Source: JBBQFC01 sp038321615 (GTDB lineage: Bacteria > Bacteroidota > Bacteroidia > Flavobacteriales_D > Cryomorphaceae). From it: a DNA stretch of 34,211 nt. The notes beneath the pieces were generated by a model. The model was not told the origin of the DNA. It saw nothing but the letters and a program-made list of their open reading frames with translations, and ran no database searches. Positions 7,897 to 16,553 of this stretch are shown in pieces. The position numbers were made by a program, and so were the translations under genes. How positions within the stretch are numbered: position 1 is the stretch's first letter; each line of letters opens with the position of its first letter. The stretch lies in the NCBI GenBank assembly GCA_038321615.1, contig JBBQFC010000036.1, forward strand, positions 1 through 34,211, written 5' to 3'.

Positions 7897-8799
7897 ATGA
7901 ACGAGAAGGAGATTGATGCCTTAATCAGCTTGATTGACGATCCTGACGAGCAGATATTTGCCCACGTCAAGGAGCGGATTGTAGCTTTTGGGCAGGAGAT
8001 TATTCCCCATCTCGAAAACCGATGGGAGCTCAATGCCTTTGGCTCGGAGTTTCAACACCGCGTCGAAGACCTCATCCACCACATCCAATTTGAATCGGTG
8101 CAGGGCTCCTTGGAAAAATGGGCGAAGGATGGGGCTGAAAATTTGTTTGAAGGTGCCTTAATCATTGCCCGGTATCAATACCCCGATCTGGATGAGCAAG
8201 CCGCTCATGACAATCTCAATAAAATAAGGTTAGACCTTTGGCTTGAGCTGAATGAAGACCTCACGGCGCTCGAAAAAGTGAAGCTCTTCAACCATATTCT
8301 GTTTGACACGATGGGCTTTCGCGGAAATAAGAAAAACTACTACGCGGCTCAAAACAGTTTTATAAACGCGGTATTGGAAACGCGAAAGGGAAATCCGCTG
8401 AGCTTAAGTATTCTTTACATCGTGCTCGCCGAGCGATTGGGAGTGCCTATTTTCGGTGTCAATCTGCCAAACCACTTCCTACTCGCCTACATAGATGAGT
8501 TCCCCTTGCTCCGCATGATGGAAAACCCGGGTAAGGAACCGACTGGCGATGAAGTGCTTTTCTACATCAACGCTTTCAGTAAAGGTGCCTTGGTACATAA
8601 ATCAGAAATCGACGCTTACATTAAAGAGCTAAATATAGAGTCTCAGCCGTCCTTTTTCAAGCCGTGCAGCAACGTGGCTATCGTCGTTCGCCTGATCCAA
8701 AATTTGATTTTTTCCTATAACCGGCTCGGCTATCCCGACAAATCCAAAGAGCTCAATAAGCTGCTGGCCACATTAAATCCGCGTCAGATCAACGGATGA
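7897..8799 (+). CDS. SirB1 / transglutaminase-like family protein
   Basis: 300 residues from the ATG at 7897 (MNEKEIDALISLIDDPDEQI); the frame is open 25 codons upstream but that part has no protein-like pattern. The N-terminal helical region contains DDPDEQIFAHVKERIVAFG, reminiscent of HEAT repeats. The core ETRKGNPLSLSILYIVLAERLG followed by PNHFLLAYID is the SirB1/transglutaminase-like signature (E. coli YchA relatives). The position of the transglutaminase cysteine is occupied by serine (S169 or S171) while H193 is kept, as is usual in this subgroup, so classical transglutaminase activity is doubtful. Its stop codon overlaps the 3' end of the convergent sugar transferase gene by 11 bp. 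Confidence 0.85.
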   Translation: MNEKEIDALISLIDDPDEQIFAHVKERIVAFGQEIIPHLENRWELNAFGSEFQHRVEDLIHHIQFESVQGSLEKWAKDGAENLFEGALIIARYQYPDLDEQAAHDNLNKIRLDLWLELNEDLTALEKVKLFNHILFDTMGFRGNKKNYYAAQNSFINAVLETRKGNPLSLSILYIVLAERLGVPIFGVNLPNHFLLAYIDEFPLLRMMENPGKEPTGDEVLFYINAFSKGALVHKSEIDAYIKELNIESQPSFFKPCSNVAIVVRLIQNLIFSYNRLGYPDKSKELNKLLATLNPRQING

Positions 8800-9379
8800 T
8801 CCGCAGGATGGTGAGGCCGATAATACGAAGGTCTTCCGCAAAACTTCGCCGCTCCAGATACGCCAGGTTGATCGCCAATTTGGCCGGCATAATCTCATAA
8901 ATATAGGTTCGGTTGGGATCGATACTCTCAGCTAATATCTTGCTCTCTTCGAAATATTGGAGGGAAGCATAATCGGTAATGCCAGGCTTAACACAAAATA
9001 CAGCGCGCTCCCCGGCAGAGTAATAGGCCACAAATTCAGGCACTTCGGGTCGTGGCCCAACCAAACTCATATTACCAATGAGCACATTAATCAGCTGCGG
9101 AAGCTCATCGAGTTTATACTTCCGTACATAATACCCAGCTCGTGTCACGCGTGGATCGCGAGCGCCAACAGTAAGCTTGCCGTGGCTATCGGCGTGGGGC
9201 ACCATAGTGCGAAACTTAATAAGTCGGAAAGGCTTTTGATGCTGGCCCACCCGCTCTTGGAAATAGAAAACCGATCCACGGCTATCGACCAAAATCCAAA
9301 CGGCAATGATGAGCAAAAAGGGAGATAGAATAAGCAACCCGGTAAAGGCTGCGACTCTATCGAAAAGGGCTTTAAGCAT
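8789..9379 (-). CDS. PglC-like initiating sugar phosphate transferase
   Basis: 196-residue monotopic phosphoglycosyl transferase that moves a sugar-1-phosphate from a UDP-sugar to undecaprenyl phosphate, the first membrane step of glycan assembly. It has one N-terminal hydrophobic helix (about 8-30), then FYFQERVGQHQKPFRLIKFRTM and YKLDELPQLINVLIGNMSLVGPRPE, both core motifs of the family. It lacks the multi-helix N-terminal part of WbaP/WcaJ and so is of small PglC type. Its ATG overlaps the end of the aminotransferase gene by 8 bp, as often found for PglE-PglC-like pairs, suggesting that it uses the amino sugar that enzyme makes. Last gene of the polysaccharide operon. Confidence 0.92.
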   Translation of the reverse strand: MLKALFDRVAAFTGLLILSPFLLIIAVWILVDSRGSVFYFQERVGQHQKPFRLIKFRTMVPHADSHGKLTVGARDPRVTRAGYYVRKYKLDELPQLINVLIGNMSLVGPRPEVPEFVAYYSAGERAVFCVKPGITDYASLQYFEESKILAESIDPNRTYIYEIMPAKLAINLAYLERRSFAEDLRIIGLTILRIIR

Positions 9380-10595
9380 GGCTCATAACCTGGCTTACCG
9401 CGGCCGCCAACACGCGCACCACTTCGGCTACTTGATCATTGCTTAGATTGTAGAAGAGCGGTAAGCTTATTTCATTCGCAAAACGAGCCTGGGCTTCTGG
9501 AAATTGTGCCATGTCGTACCCCAAGCCGCGGTATGCGGTGAGCAAGGGCAATGGAATAAAATGCACGTTTAGGGCCACATCCATTTCGGCCACAGCCTGG
9601 ATTATTGCATCGCGTTGATCTTCGCTGGCACCATCGATCCGGAGTTGGTAGAGGTGATAGGAACTCTCGGTGCCCCAGGGACGCAAGAAAGCCGGCCGAT
9701 CGGCCCATTCGAAGGGTTCTAAAAGATCGTCGTACCGCTCGCATATTTCACGCCGCCGTGGGAGCGTTTCAGAATCATACCGCGCTAATTCTACCAAACC
9801 AATAGCCGCCTGTATATCAGTCATATTGCACTTATACCCGGGCATCAACACGTCGTACTTCCAAGCGCCTTTTTGAGTCTTGGCGAGGGCGTCCTTGCTT
9901 TGCCCGTGCAGGCTCATGATGTTCAACATTCGGTAGGCCTCATCGTGATCGAAACCTTCTGGTAGATTGAGACAAACCGCTCCCCCTTCTGCAGTTGTAA
10001 GATTTTTGACCGCGTGGAAAGAAAAAGCAGCTCCGTCGGCCACGATACCCATTTGACGGCCGCGGTATTTTGCACCGAAGCTATGCGCCGCATCGGCAAA
10101 TAACATAATGCGTCCGAGCTGCTCTTGAAATTGGCCATTTGGCGTAAACATGGCAACGTTTTTTGGATCTCTTATTACCTCCCAAAGATCATCGTACTTG
10201 CATGGGAGTCCGGCCACATCTACAGGGATGATCACTTTTGTTTGCGCCGTAATAGCTTCGGCAACTTTCACCGGATCCAGATTAAATCCGTTCGGCAGGC
10301 AATCGACCATCACGGGTTTTGCACCGCAATGCATCACCACATTGGCTGTGGCGCAATAAGTGTACGCGGGTATAATTACTTCGTCGCCCGGACCGATGCC
10401 ATACCAGCGCAATACCAGCTCCAGGCCCGCAGTTGCCGAATTAAAGCAAATAGTGGTTTTGGCACCCATATAGGCCGTAATCTCCTTTTCGAAACGCTTG
10501 GTTTTTGGCCCGGTAGTAATCCAACCCGAAAGAAGGGTATCGGCGACTTCGTCAACGATTTTTTGATCCATACGGGGCGGTGAGAAGGGAATCAT
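9372..10595 (-). CDS. DegT/DnrJ/EryC1/StrS family sugar aminotransferase
   Basis: 407-residue PLP enzyme of the family that aminates keto-sugar nucleotides. It begins with a motif typical of these enzymes (IPFSPPRMD, then LLSGWITTGPKTKRFEKE). It carries FADAAHSFGAKY, whose D168 contacts the PLP pyridine, and FSFHAVKNLTTAEGGA with the Schiff-base lysine K197. A roughly 25-residue insertion (about 138-163) precedes the PLP aspartate. The enzyme needs a 4-keto or 3-keto sugar nucleotide made by a dehydratase or oxidase, and none is in the window. The overlapping downstream PglC-like gene suggests its product becomes the first sugar of the repeat unit; the exact sugar cannot be deduced. Confidence 0.92.
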   Translation of the reverse strand: MIPFSPPRMDQKIVDEVADTLLSGWITTGPKTKRFEKEITAYMGAKTTICFNSATAGLELVLRWYGIGPGDEVIIPAYTYCATANVVMHCGAKPVMVDCLPNGFNLDPVKVAEAITAQTKVIIPVDVAGLPCKYDDLWEVIRDPKNVAMFTPNGQFQEQLGRIMLFADAAHSFGAKYRGRQMGIVADGAAFSFHAVKNLTTAEGGAVCLNLPEGFDHDEAYRMLNIMSLHGQSKDALAKTQKGAWKYDVLMPGYKCNMTDIQAAIGLVELARYDSETLPRRREICERYDDLLEPFEWADRPAFLRPWGTESSYHLYQLRIDGASEDQRDAIIQAVAEMDVALNVHFIPLPLLTAYRGLGYDMAQFPEAQARFANEISLPLFYNLSNDQVAEVVRVLAAAVSQVMSHA

Positions 10596-10713
10596 AAGTG
10601 CAGAATATAAGTGCGAAGGTACAAAACGGTGACAGAGCTCAAGCGGAAAGCGAATATCGGGTGCAAAGCTAAGCCGGGCAGAACATCGAAATAGCCTGGG
10701 CTTACGAACGGGC

Positions 10714-11730
10714 CTATCGCGTAAGATTGGGGTTTTGAACGTCGGGGGTTTTTCTCAATACTATAAATGCTACAATGCCTTGACCAAAGCCCCATCCGTA
10801 ATAAAAATGAAGAATGAAAAAACAGCGCATGATGGCTAGAAAATCGCCCTTTTTTTCTTTTTTTCGATGAGCAAAGTAGGCAGCCGCAACTGACCACAGT
10901 GATGCGCCTACCGCGAAAAAAAGCAGCGAAAAAGGGAATACTAATGACAATAGCAGGAGAGCGAGCATCGATGACACGAAGAAGAAGGGGACTAGCTGAC
11001 GAACCGTGGTGATGGTGCCGTGCAAACGATTTACATAGACCTTCCAATACCCATACTGCCGGTATTGGCGGGCTAATTTATCAAACGTTCCGCGAACATA
11101 ATAGCGCGATCGGATCTCGGGATTGAACCAAATTTTATAGCCCGATTTTAGGAGTCGGTAATTAAATTCATCATCTTGATTGCGCACTAATCGCTGATCG
11201 AATAATCCAATTTTCTCAAATACCTTTTTGCGATAAGCGCCAAAGGCAACCGTATCTACTTCGCCTTCGGATCCACCTGTTCGAAAACGGGCATTGCCCA
11301 CCCCGAAAGGAGAAGACATAGCTAAACCGATGATACGCGCCGTATTTGATTCATAAATATTTTCGATACTCCCACCTACACAACCTGCATCTGGATGAAG
11401 GGCTAAGGTTTCAAGATTCTTTCGCGTAAAGTCGCGCGCTACTTCGGCATGAGCGCCCAGAATAATGACAGTTTCACTTTTGCTTTGCGCTATACCGATA
11501 TTCAGGGCAACCGGCGTAACTCGCGCCTTATTGTCGCAAAGCGTTACGCGTGTGTCGCGTATTTCCCATTTCTTGATCAACGCGCGGCTTCCATCGGTAC
11601 TCATTCCGTCTACAATTAGCAGCCGAAGACTTATGCCTTCCAAGTCTTGACTCAGCACACTTTCTATAAGCCGGTCGAGGTAAGCTACCTCGTTCAAACA
11701 GGGCACTACAATGGCAACCTTATTGATCAT
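10714..11730 (-). CDS. Family 2 glycosyltransferase (ExoA-like, membrane-associated)
   Basis: 338 residues. The N-terminal GT-A fold carries VAIVVPCLNEVAYLDRLIESVL, the nucleotide-binding LLIVDGMSTDGSRA, and later QDDEFNYRLLKSGYKIW, the region of the catalytic base. The C-terminal part has two or three membrane segments (about 240-320). The layout resembles ExoA-type transferases that add a hexose at the cytoplasmic face. It is the only clear elongating glycosyltransferase of this locus. Its start overlaps the polymerase gene by 11 bp. A 118-bp stretch without a gene separates its TAG stop from the aminotransferase start. Confidence 0.9.
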   Translation of the reverse strand: MINKVAIVVPCLNEVAYLDRLIESVLSQDLEGISLRLLIVDGMSTDGSRALIKKWEIRDTRVTLCDNKARVTPVALNIGIAQSKSETVIILGAHAEVARDFTRKNLETLALHPDAGCVGGSIENIYESNTARIIGLAMSSPFGVGNARFRTGGSEGEVDTVAFGAYRKKVFEKIGLFDQRLVRNQDDEFNYRLLKSGYKIWFNPEIRSRYYVRGTFDKLARQYRQYGYWKVYVNRLHGTITTVRQLVPFFFVSSMLALLLLSLVFPFSLLFFAVGASLWSVAAAYFAHRKKEKKGDFLAIMRCFFILHFYYGWGFGQGIVAFIVLRKTPDVQNPNLTR

Positions 11731-12973
11731 GCGGTGGGTGGCTTTTCAAACTGAAGAATAGCATGGCATTGAAGAATGCAAAATAAACCACGCCGCTTTG
11801 GGTCTCTGTCATGCATTCCACCAAGAATTGGAGACCAATACTGCCAATAAAAAACGCGTAGATCCAGTCGCGCTTGCTCCAAATGAGTGGTAATGGATAA
11901 AGCAGGGAAAAGATGAAAAAAAGCATAGCCATAATTCCCTGCGCCAGCGCAATCTGCAAAAAACTATTGTGCACATTCAAATTTCGCTCGGCGAGCGCTT
12001 CGTGGCCATCAGCCCTGAAAGTGGCAGCCAGAAAGTCGCCAATATCTCCCGTGCCTACACCGAAAGGGTGGTTGGGAATTTCCCGAATCGCCATTTGCCA
12101 GGCTATGAGCCGAGCCGTGTTGCTCTCTAACTCATTGGCCGGTGCTTGTAAATCTTCTTGTCCCGTAATTTCAAGCGATTTACCCACTCGGCGCTGTGCA
12201 ACGGGGTCGAAAGCCAGCAGAACGAAAAAAGCAGTGGTAATCGCGACGAATCCTACAAATGACTGCTTATTTAAGGAGCCAGCTCTAATTGAGAGAAAGA
12301 GATAGAACAGCACTAAAAATATAAAATTTACGAAGCCAGCTTTACTTGCGGGAAAAACGAGGCAAATGCTAAACAAGGCAAAAAGCATCCAGGCTAAGGC
12401 TTGACGCACGCCATGGTAATAATCGGAATGGAGCCTCCACAACAGTACGAAAGCGGCAAAATTCATATACATTGCCAAATAGGTAGGATGGTGAACAGGA
12501 GAAAAATTTGACATATAAAACTCCATACTATCTCCGGAAAGGCTGTAGGCCCTCCATGCCGTATAGAATGCCATTAATACGGCTATCAAAGTTCCTGAAA
12601 GGAAGGCCGTGAGCACTTTATTGCGTGCACCTTTCCCAAACCCTTCGACGGAACCAAATAGTAATGGAAATAGCAATAGACTTAGTTTCTGCATCAAATC
12701 TGCCTTGCCCTTATCCATATTTTCGGTGTAGAAAATCGCCACGATATGGAATAAATAGATGGCTGAAAAAATCAATATCGGTTTCCAATTTTCGCGGAAA
12801 TATTTTTTTGGGGAAAGAATCCAAGCCAGGGCCAAGACCATTATGGTCAGGGGCAAACCATGACGGATTATTGGAACGGCAAACGCAACCAACGATGCAG
12901 CAAGCGTGAAAAAGCTCCAACTGTCATTGCTTTTGGACAACCAAAAATCTCTATCCGGAAGTAGATTCGTCAT
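11720..12973 (-). CDS. O-antigen ligase/polymerase family membrane protein (Wzy_C)
   Basis: 417-residue integral membrane protein with about ten or more hydrophobic helices. The large periplasmic loop at about residues 270-340 has SNTARLIAWQMAIREIPNHP followed by FGVGTGDIGDFL and NVHNSFLQIALAQG. The H-N-S motif and the upstream arginines are the conserved active-site region of the WaaL/Wzy_C superfamily. Family membership does not separate polymerase (Wzy) from ligase (WaaL). The setting next to Wzx-type flippases and a PglC-like transferase favours a Wzx/Wzy-type polysaccharide polymerase. Translation is probably coupled to the downstream GT2 gene. Confidence 0.88.
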   Translation of the reverse strand: MTNLLPDRDFWLSKSNDSWSFFTLAASLVAFAVPIIRHGLPLTIMVLALAWILSPKKYFRENWKPILIFSAIYLFHIVAIFYTENMDKGKADLMQKLSLLLFPLLFGSVEGFGKGARNKVLTAFLSGTLIAVLMAFYTAWRAYSLSGDSMEFYMSNFSPVHHPTYLAMYMNFAAFVLLWRLHSDYYHGVRQALAWMLFALFSICLVFPASKAGFVNFIFLVLFYLFLSIRAGSLNKQSFVGFVAITTAFFVLLAFDPVAQRRVGKSLEITGQEDLQAPANELESNTARLIAWQMAIREIPNHPFGVGTGDIGDFLAATFRADGHEALAERNLNVHNSFLQIALAQGIMAMLFFIFSLLYPLPLIWSKRDWIYAFFIGSIGLQFLVECMTETQSGVVYFAFFNAMLFFSLKSHPPHDQ

Positions 12974-12975
12974 AG

Positions 12976-13893
12976 TTAAGTAAGTTTTTGGCGAAAGAAT
13001 TTCAACGTTTCTTGAGTCTTGTGTCCGCGTTGCAAACGCAGACAGGTCGCTTTACTTGCTCCGAAAGATTCGAAAAAACGAGCTACTCCGGGTATCGTCG
13101 ATCCGCAAAAATCAAAAGATTCGATACCCAATTCTTTGGCGTGGCATATTGCTTTCCACAGAACCAGCGTGCCCGCCAACGAATCGTTAGACTGCGGCGC
13201 TCTGCCGGCGGAAAGGTAATAAGCGGTTTTTTGATCGTAAGCCACCATGCACGAGGCGGCAATAGTATTTTCGAAATACACATTTACCGAATAAACTAGC
13301 TGGGAAAGATTCGGCGCGAGCAGATTCTCGGCTATTGTTTTAGGAAAACCGCGGCCGACCCTTTCCATCGTGTCGCGATAGCACATAAGCGCGTCTGCGC
13401 GATTTCCATTTATCGCTATGGAGTATGCTGTACGCGCCGTCTTATTCAGTTTATTTCGGGTGCTCGAAGAAAGCGCTGCAAACAATTCGCTTTCAGAAAA
13501 AGCGAGATGTAAAAGGTAGGTAGGCCTGTGATCGACCGAGAAATAATTCGAGTCTGGTTGCCAATCAGAATTTTCTGAGGTCAACCCAATGTCAAGTAAC
13601 TTTTTTGAGCCTGTGCGAATCAAGCTTTCAATAATGGTACCCTTGTCAATAGCTGAATTTTCAACAATAAATAATGGATTGTATGGCGTAAAGGGTGCAT
13701 TGCACGCCACTTGGAATCCGAAGCGCCCAAAGTGGTAAAACCATGCGCCACCAAGGAGCTCATCGTTCTCATAGGCCGCCAACACTGTCTTGCCACCAAC
13801 CGATTTAATCCAATCGGGATGGAAAAACACCTGCCTTCCGCAGCTTTCATAAAGTGCGCTGATCGCATTGCCTGTGAGCTCTTTTATTCTCAA
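12976..13893 (-). CDS. FemAB/GNAT-like acyl or aminoacyl transferase
   Basis: 305 residues of the GNAT/FemAB superfamily (BioF2-like Acetyltransf_6 type). Seen are an N-terminal GNAT-like half (YENDELLGGAWFYHFGRFGF), the conserved LSSSTRNKLNKTARTAY segment in the middle, and a C-terminal half with YYLSAGRAPQ, LVLWKAICHAKELGIESFDF and GVARFFESFGA. These enzymes typically acylate an amino sugar or add an amino acid to a glycan or peptide. In a polysaccharide operon with an aminotransferase, N-acylation of the amino sugar is the simplest inference. The start is a TTG at 13893; no ATG exists before the in-frame stop upstream, and an ATT three codons earlier is an alternative. Confidence 0.8.
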   Translation of the reverse strand: MRIKELTGNAISALYESCGRQVFFHPDWIKSVGGKTVLAAYENDELLGGAWFYHFGRFGFQVACNAPFTPYNPLFIVENSAIDKGTIIESLIRTGSKKLLDIGLTSENSDWQPDSNYFSVDHRPTYLLHLAFSESELFAALSSSTRNKLNKTARTAYSIAINGNRADALMCYRDTMERVGRGFPKTIAENLLAPNLSQLVYSVNVYFENTIAASCMVAYDQKTAYYLSAGRAPQSNDSLAGTLVLWKAICHAKELGIESFDFCGSTIPGVARFFESFGASKATCLRLQRGHKTQETLKFFRQKLT

Positions 13894-13987
13894 AAGGTGA
13901 ATTTTATCGCCGTTGGTTTAACATCGAAGTTCAGTAGTTTTTTCATTTGATATTCACACGCGCTGTTCGAGTTATACCCATCTGCGC

Positions 13988-15271
13988 TTAATTACTTGGT
14001 TGCACGTGTCGATCGCAGAAAGTAAAAAACCAAACGAGCATGAAAATATACAATACCACATTGATCCAGGTAATTGCTAAAAGGGCAATTTCGATGTCAT
14101 AACCCATCGTAGCAATAAAAAATAACGCTAATAGTGCGAGCCCATTGGCAGCAGCGGTAACCACGAAAAATGGGCGCTGCCGATCCAAAAGCATCGGAAG
14201 CATAGAAAGCGGAGCAACCAGAAAATGCATAAACAACCAAGGGGCAATTATTTCGCTGTAGCGCCCTGCGACGGACCAATCTGCGCCAAATACGAACCCA
14301 AAGATGGGCTCTCCAAAAAAGAATAAAACGGTGAAAGGAATGACTCCGGCCGCTGCCAGGGACCAAGCTGTTTTCGACATAATGGGCCTAAGCGACTGGC
14401 CATTTTGGATGGTGCTGGCCATACGCTCGTTAAGAACCTGCGATAGCGATGAACCAAATACTTGCACCGGGACGCGCAAATAGCGCAACGTAAAAGCAAA
14501 TAAGCCGAGGGTAAGGTCCGAGTAGAAAAAAGAAATCATAAAAAGCAACAAGGTCTTTTGACCTTCGTCAAAAAATGCGTGGAAGCTGCTTACAAAGGGG
14601 AAATCCCGATACTTCTTGAATAGAAACCTACGTGAGATACGGGATTTCCAACCGGCCTGAAGTTGCTCTCTCACAGCTACTGGCCTGAGAAAGGCTAAGA
14701 TGGGAATAAAGGTGCCTAAAATTAAGCCACCCGTCAGCCCGATGGCCGATGCATTGCGCAAACCAAACAAATATTTGAATCCATTATTCCCCATGGCTCC
14801 GAGTATCTTATTCGAGCTAATCTGTTTAAACGCGCGAAGCCGTATCAGTACCTGACTTAAAATATTGTGGGTGCCTTGAAGCAAGACTCCCAGGGGCAAG
14901 AATAAGAGCAAGAACGGTAAGTCGGAGTTTCGCAAGGCACTACCTATTTCGTGTCGGAAAGGAATAACAAGCACCGAAATGCAGGTAAACACAATCAAAA
15001 TCTGAAAAGAAAGCCGCAATAAACCCTGGGCTTCATCGGCGGCTTTTGGAATAATAATAGCGAGTTCGAAGCGAAGCGAACCAACTACGACAATTAGCGC
15101 CAATATTTTGGCATAAAGCTCAAATCCTGCGAAGTCGGCCGGGCCATAAAGCCTTGTGATCAGCGGTGCAAAAAGAATTTGCAAGACCATGGCGATCGTA
15201 TTAGCCGAGTAAACCACCGCTACATTGCGTGCAAACTCCGAGCGCAGAAATCGATTTTTAAATTGCTTCAT
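13988..15271 (-). CDS. Wzx-type polysaccharide flippase (second of a tandem pair)
   Basis: 427 residues from the ATG at 15271 (MKQFKNRFLRSEFARNVAVVY); an ATG 12 codons upstream would make a 50-bp overlap with the preceding gene and is less likely. About 12 to 14 hydrophobic helices are evident. The N-terminus LFAPLITRLYGPADFAGFEL is the classic Wzx/MATE-like pattern, in which an undecaprenyl-linked oligosaccharide is flipped to the periplasm. The gene overlaps the other flippase gene by 14 bp. The two share the N-terminal pattern (PLITRxYxPADFA) but differ elsewhere, which suggests old duplication or separate recruitment. Confidence 0.9.
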   Translation of the reverse strand: MKQFKNRFLRSEFARNVAVVYSANTIAMVLQILFAPLITRLYGPADFAGFELYAKILALIVVVGSLRFELAIIIPKAADEAQGLLRLSFQILIVFTCISVLVIPFRHEIGSALRNSDLPFLLLFLPLGVLLQGTHNILSQVLIRLRAFKQISSNKILGAMGNNGFKYLFGLRNASAIGLTGGLILGTFIPILAFLRPVAVREQLQAGWKSRISRRFLFKKYRDFPFVSSFHAFFDEGQKTLLLFMISFFYSDLTLGLFAFTLRYLRVPVQVFGSSLSQVLNERMASTIQNGQSLRPIMSKTAWSLAAAGVIPFTVLFFFGEPIFGFVFGADWSVAGRYSEIIAPWLFMHFLVAPLSMLPMLLDRQRPFFVVTAAANGLALLALFFIATMGYDIEIALLAITWINVVLYIFMLVWFFTFCDRHVQPSN

Positions 15272-16553
15272 CCGCCTGCTCTGCTTTAAAGTTTCTAACG
15301 GCGACATGAATAAACCATCTGCTTAAGCCGATCATGCTCAGATAAAATATGCTCTGCACGGCCACGAATATTCGGAGGGTGTCGAGCGCATCAAAACCGA
15401 GCCAAATACCGGTAAAAATACCGGCTACTACCAAGATCAAATGCACCAGGTCGAGCCACATGGTTTCCTTTTGGCGTTGTAAGTGCAGGTTGACAAACGA
15501 AAGCGCTGTGCTCACAAAATTGATTACAAACCACCACACGAGTACTTCAACGAAAGGTTGCGTTCCAGACCATCGCGGCCCTAACAAATAATCGATTGAG
15601 CCTTCGGGCAGCAGCAAGATTATCAATAACGTGCTTAGGGCAATACTCGCTAAAATACGCAGGCTGAGCACGTAAATTTTCAGCAACAATCGAGGGTCTT
15701 TTACTTCGCTCACCCGCTGATAAAAAACTTGTGCGAATGAGGAAGCAATGATATTGAGCGGGGCGAAAACCAGTCGGCGTGCTAAACCTATAAAACCTAC
15801 AGCCGGGCTGAAATAAATGCTAAACAAATACACATGCGCCCAAGCGCTTGCGCGTCCGAATAAGCTGCCCCAAAGGTTATAGCGGGGATAACGGTAATAT
15901 TCTTTCGCCAGACGTTTCATGGCCTGCTGATCCCAATTCGTGCCCTTCACTTCCGGATCGGCGGTAAATCGAGCCAGATAAAAGCCAGCCATGGCAAGCC
16001 TACCTGTTACAAAGCCAAATACCAATCCAAGCCCCGTAGGCCGCATAAACCCAAAACCCAATTTCGTGGCTTCGGCCGTACTGGTTTCGATTACTTTGGT
16101 AGTTGCCAAAAGGGTATAACGCTTATTACGGCTAAACCAATAGTTAAATGCCAGGTGCACAGCGTAAAGCAAAACACCTACACCAATTAAAGGCGCCAGG
16201 GTCTTCATTGCCGGATTATTAAACAGATCGGCCAGGTAATCGTCGAAGAGGAAGCCGAACAGCGTGAGTGCAGCGGCAGAAATAAGGGAGAGCAGAAGTA
16301 CAAGGTACACCAGCTGGATGGCATCGCTGCGTTTGGTGGGTTGCATTATGGCAAACTCGTACTTCAAAGTGGCAAATACCGCGAAGATTTCCACGAGCAT
16401 CATATACTGCTCAAGACTTGCAAAGTCGGCGGGTGTATAGAAACGGGTAATTAAGGGCAATACCAGTAATGGTAGAACCTGTGCGAGTGTGGTGCCCGAA
16501 ATAAGGCGAAGAACATTTACTCCAAAATCCGATCCTTTGAAGGGGGACTTCAT
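15258..16553 (-). CDS. Wzx-type polysaccharide flippase (first of a tandem pair)
   Basis: 431-residue multi-helix membrane protein of the polysaccharide transport family. The N-terminus LPLLVLPLITRFYTPADFAS and charged cytoplasmic loops such as WFSRNKRYTLLATTK are typical of Wzx proteins. Its ATG overlaps the stop codon of the epimerase gene by four bases (ATGA), and its own end overlaps the second flippase, so all three are translated from one message. A second flippase could serve a different glycan, act as a heteromeric partner, or be redundant; sequence alone cannot decide. Confidence 0.9.
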   Translation of the reverse strand: MKSPFKGSDFGVNVLRLISGTTLAQVLPLLVLPLITRFYTPADFASLEQYMMLVEIFAVFATLKYEFAIMQPTKRSDAIQLVYLVLLLSLISAAALTLFGFLFDDYLADLFNNPAMKTLAPLIGVGVLLYAVHLAFNYWFSRNKRYTLLATTKVIETSTAEATKLGFGFMRPTGLGLVFGFVTGRLAMAGFYLARFTADPEVKGTNWDQQAMKRLAKEYYRYPRYNLWGSLFGRASAWAHVYLFSIYFSPAVGFIGLARRLVFAPLNIIASSFAQVFYQRVSEVKDPRLLLKIYVLSLRILASIALSTLLIILLLPEGSIDYLLGPRWSGTQPFVEVLVWWFVINFVSTALSFVNLHLQRQKETMWLDLVHLILVVAGIFTGIWLGFDALDTLRIFVAVQSIFYLSMIGLSRWFIHVAVRNFKAEQADEAI

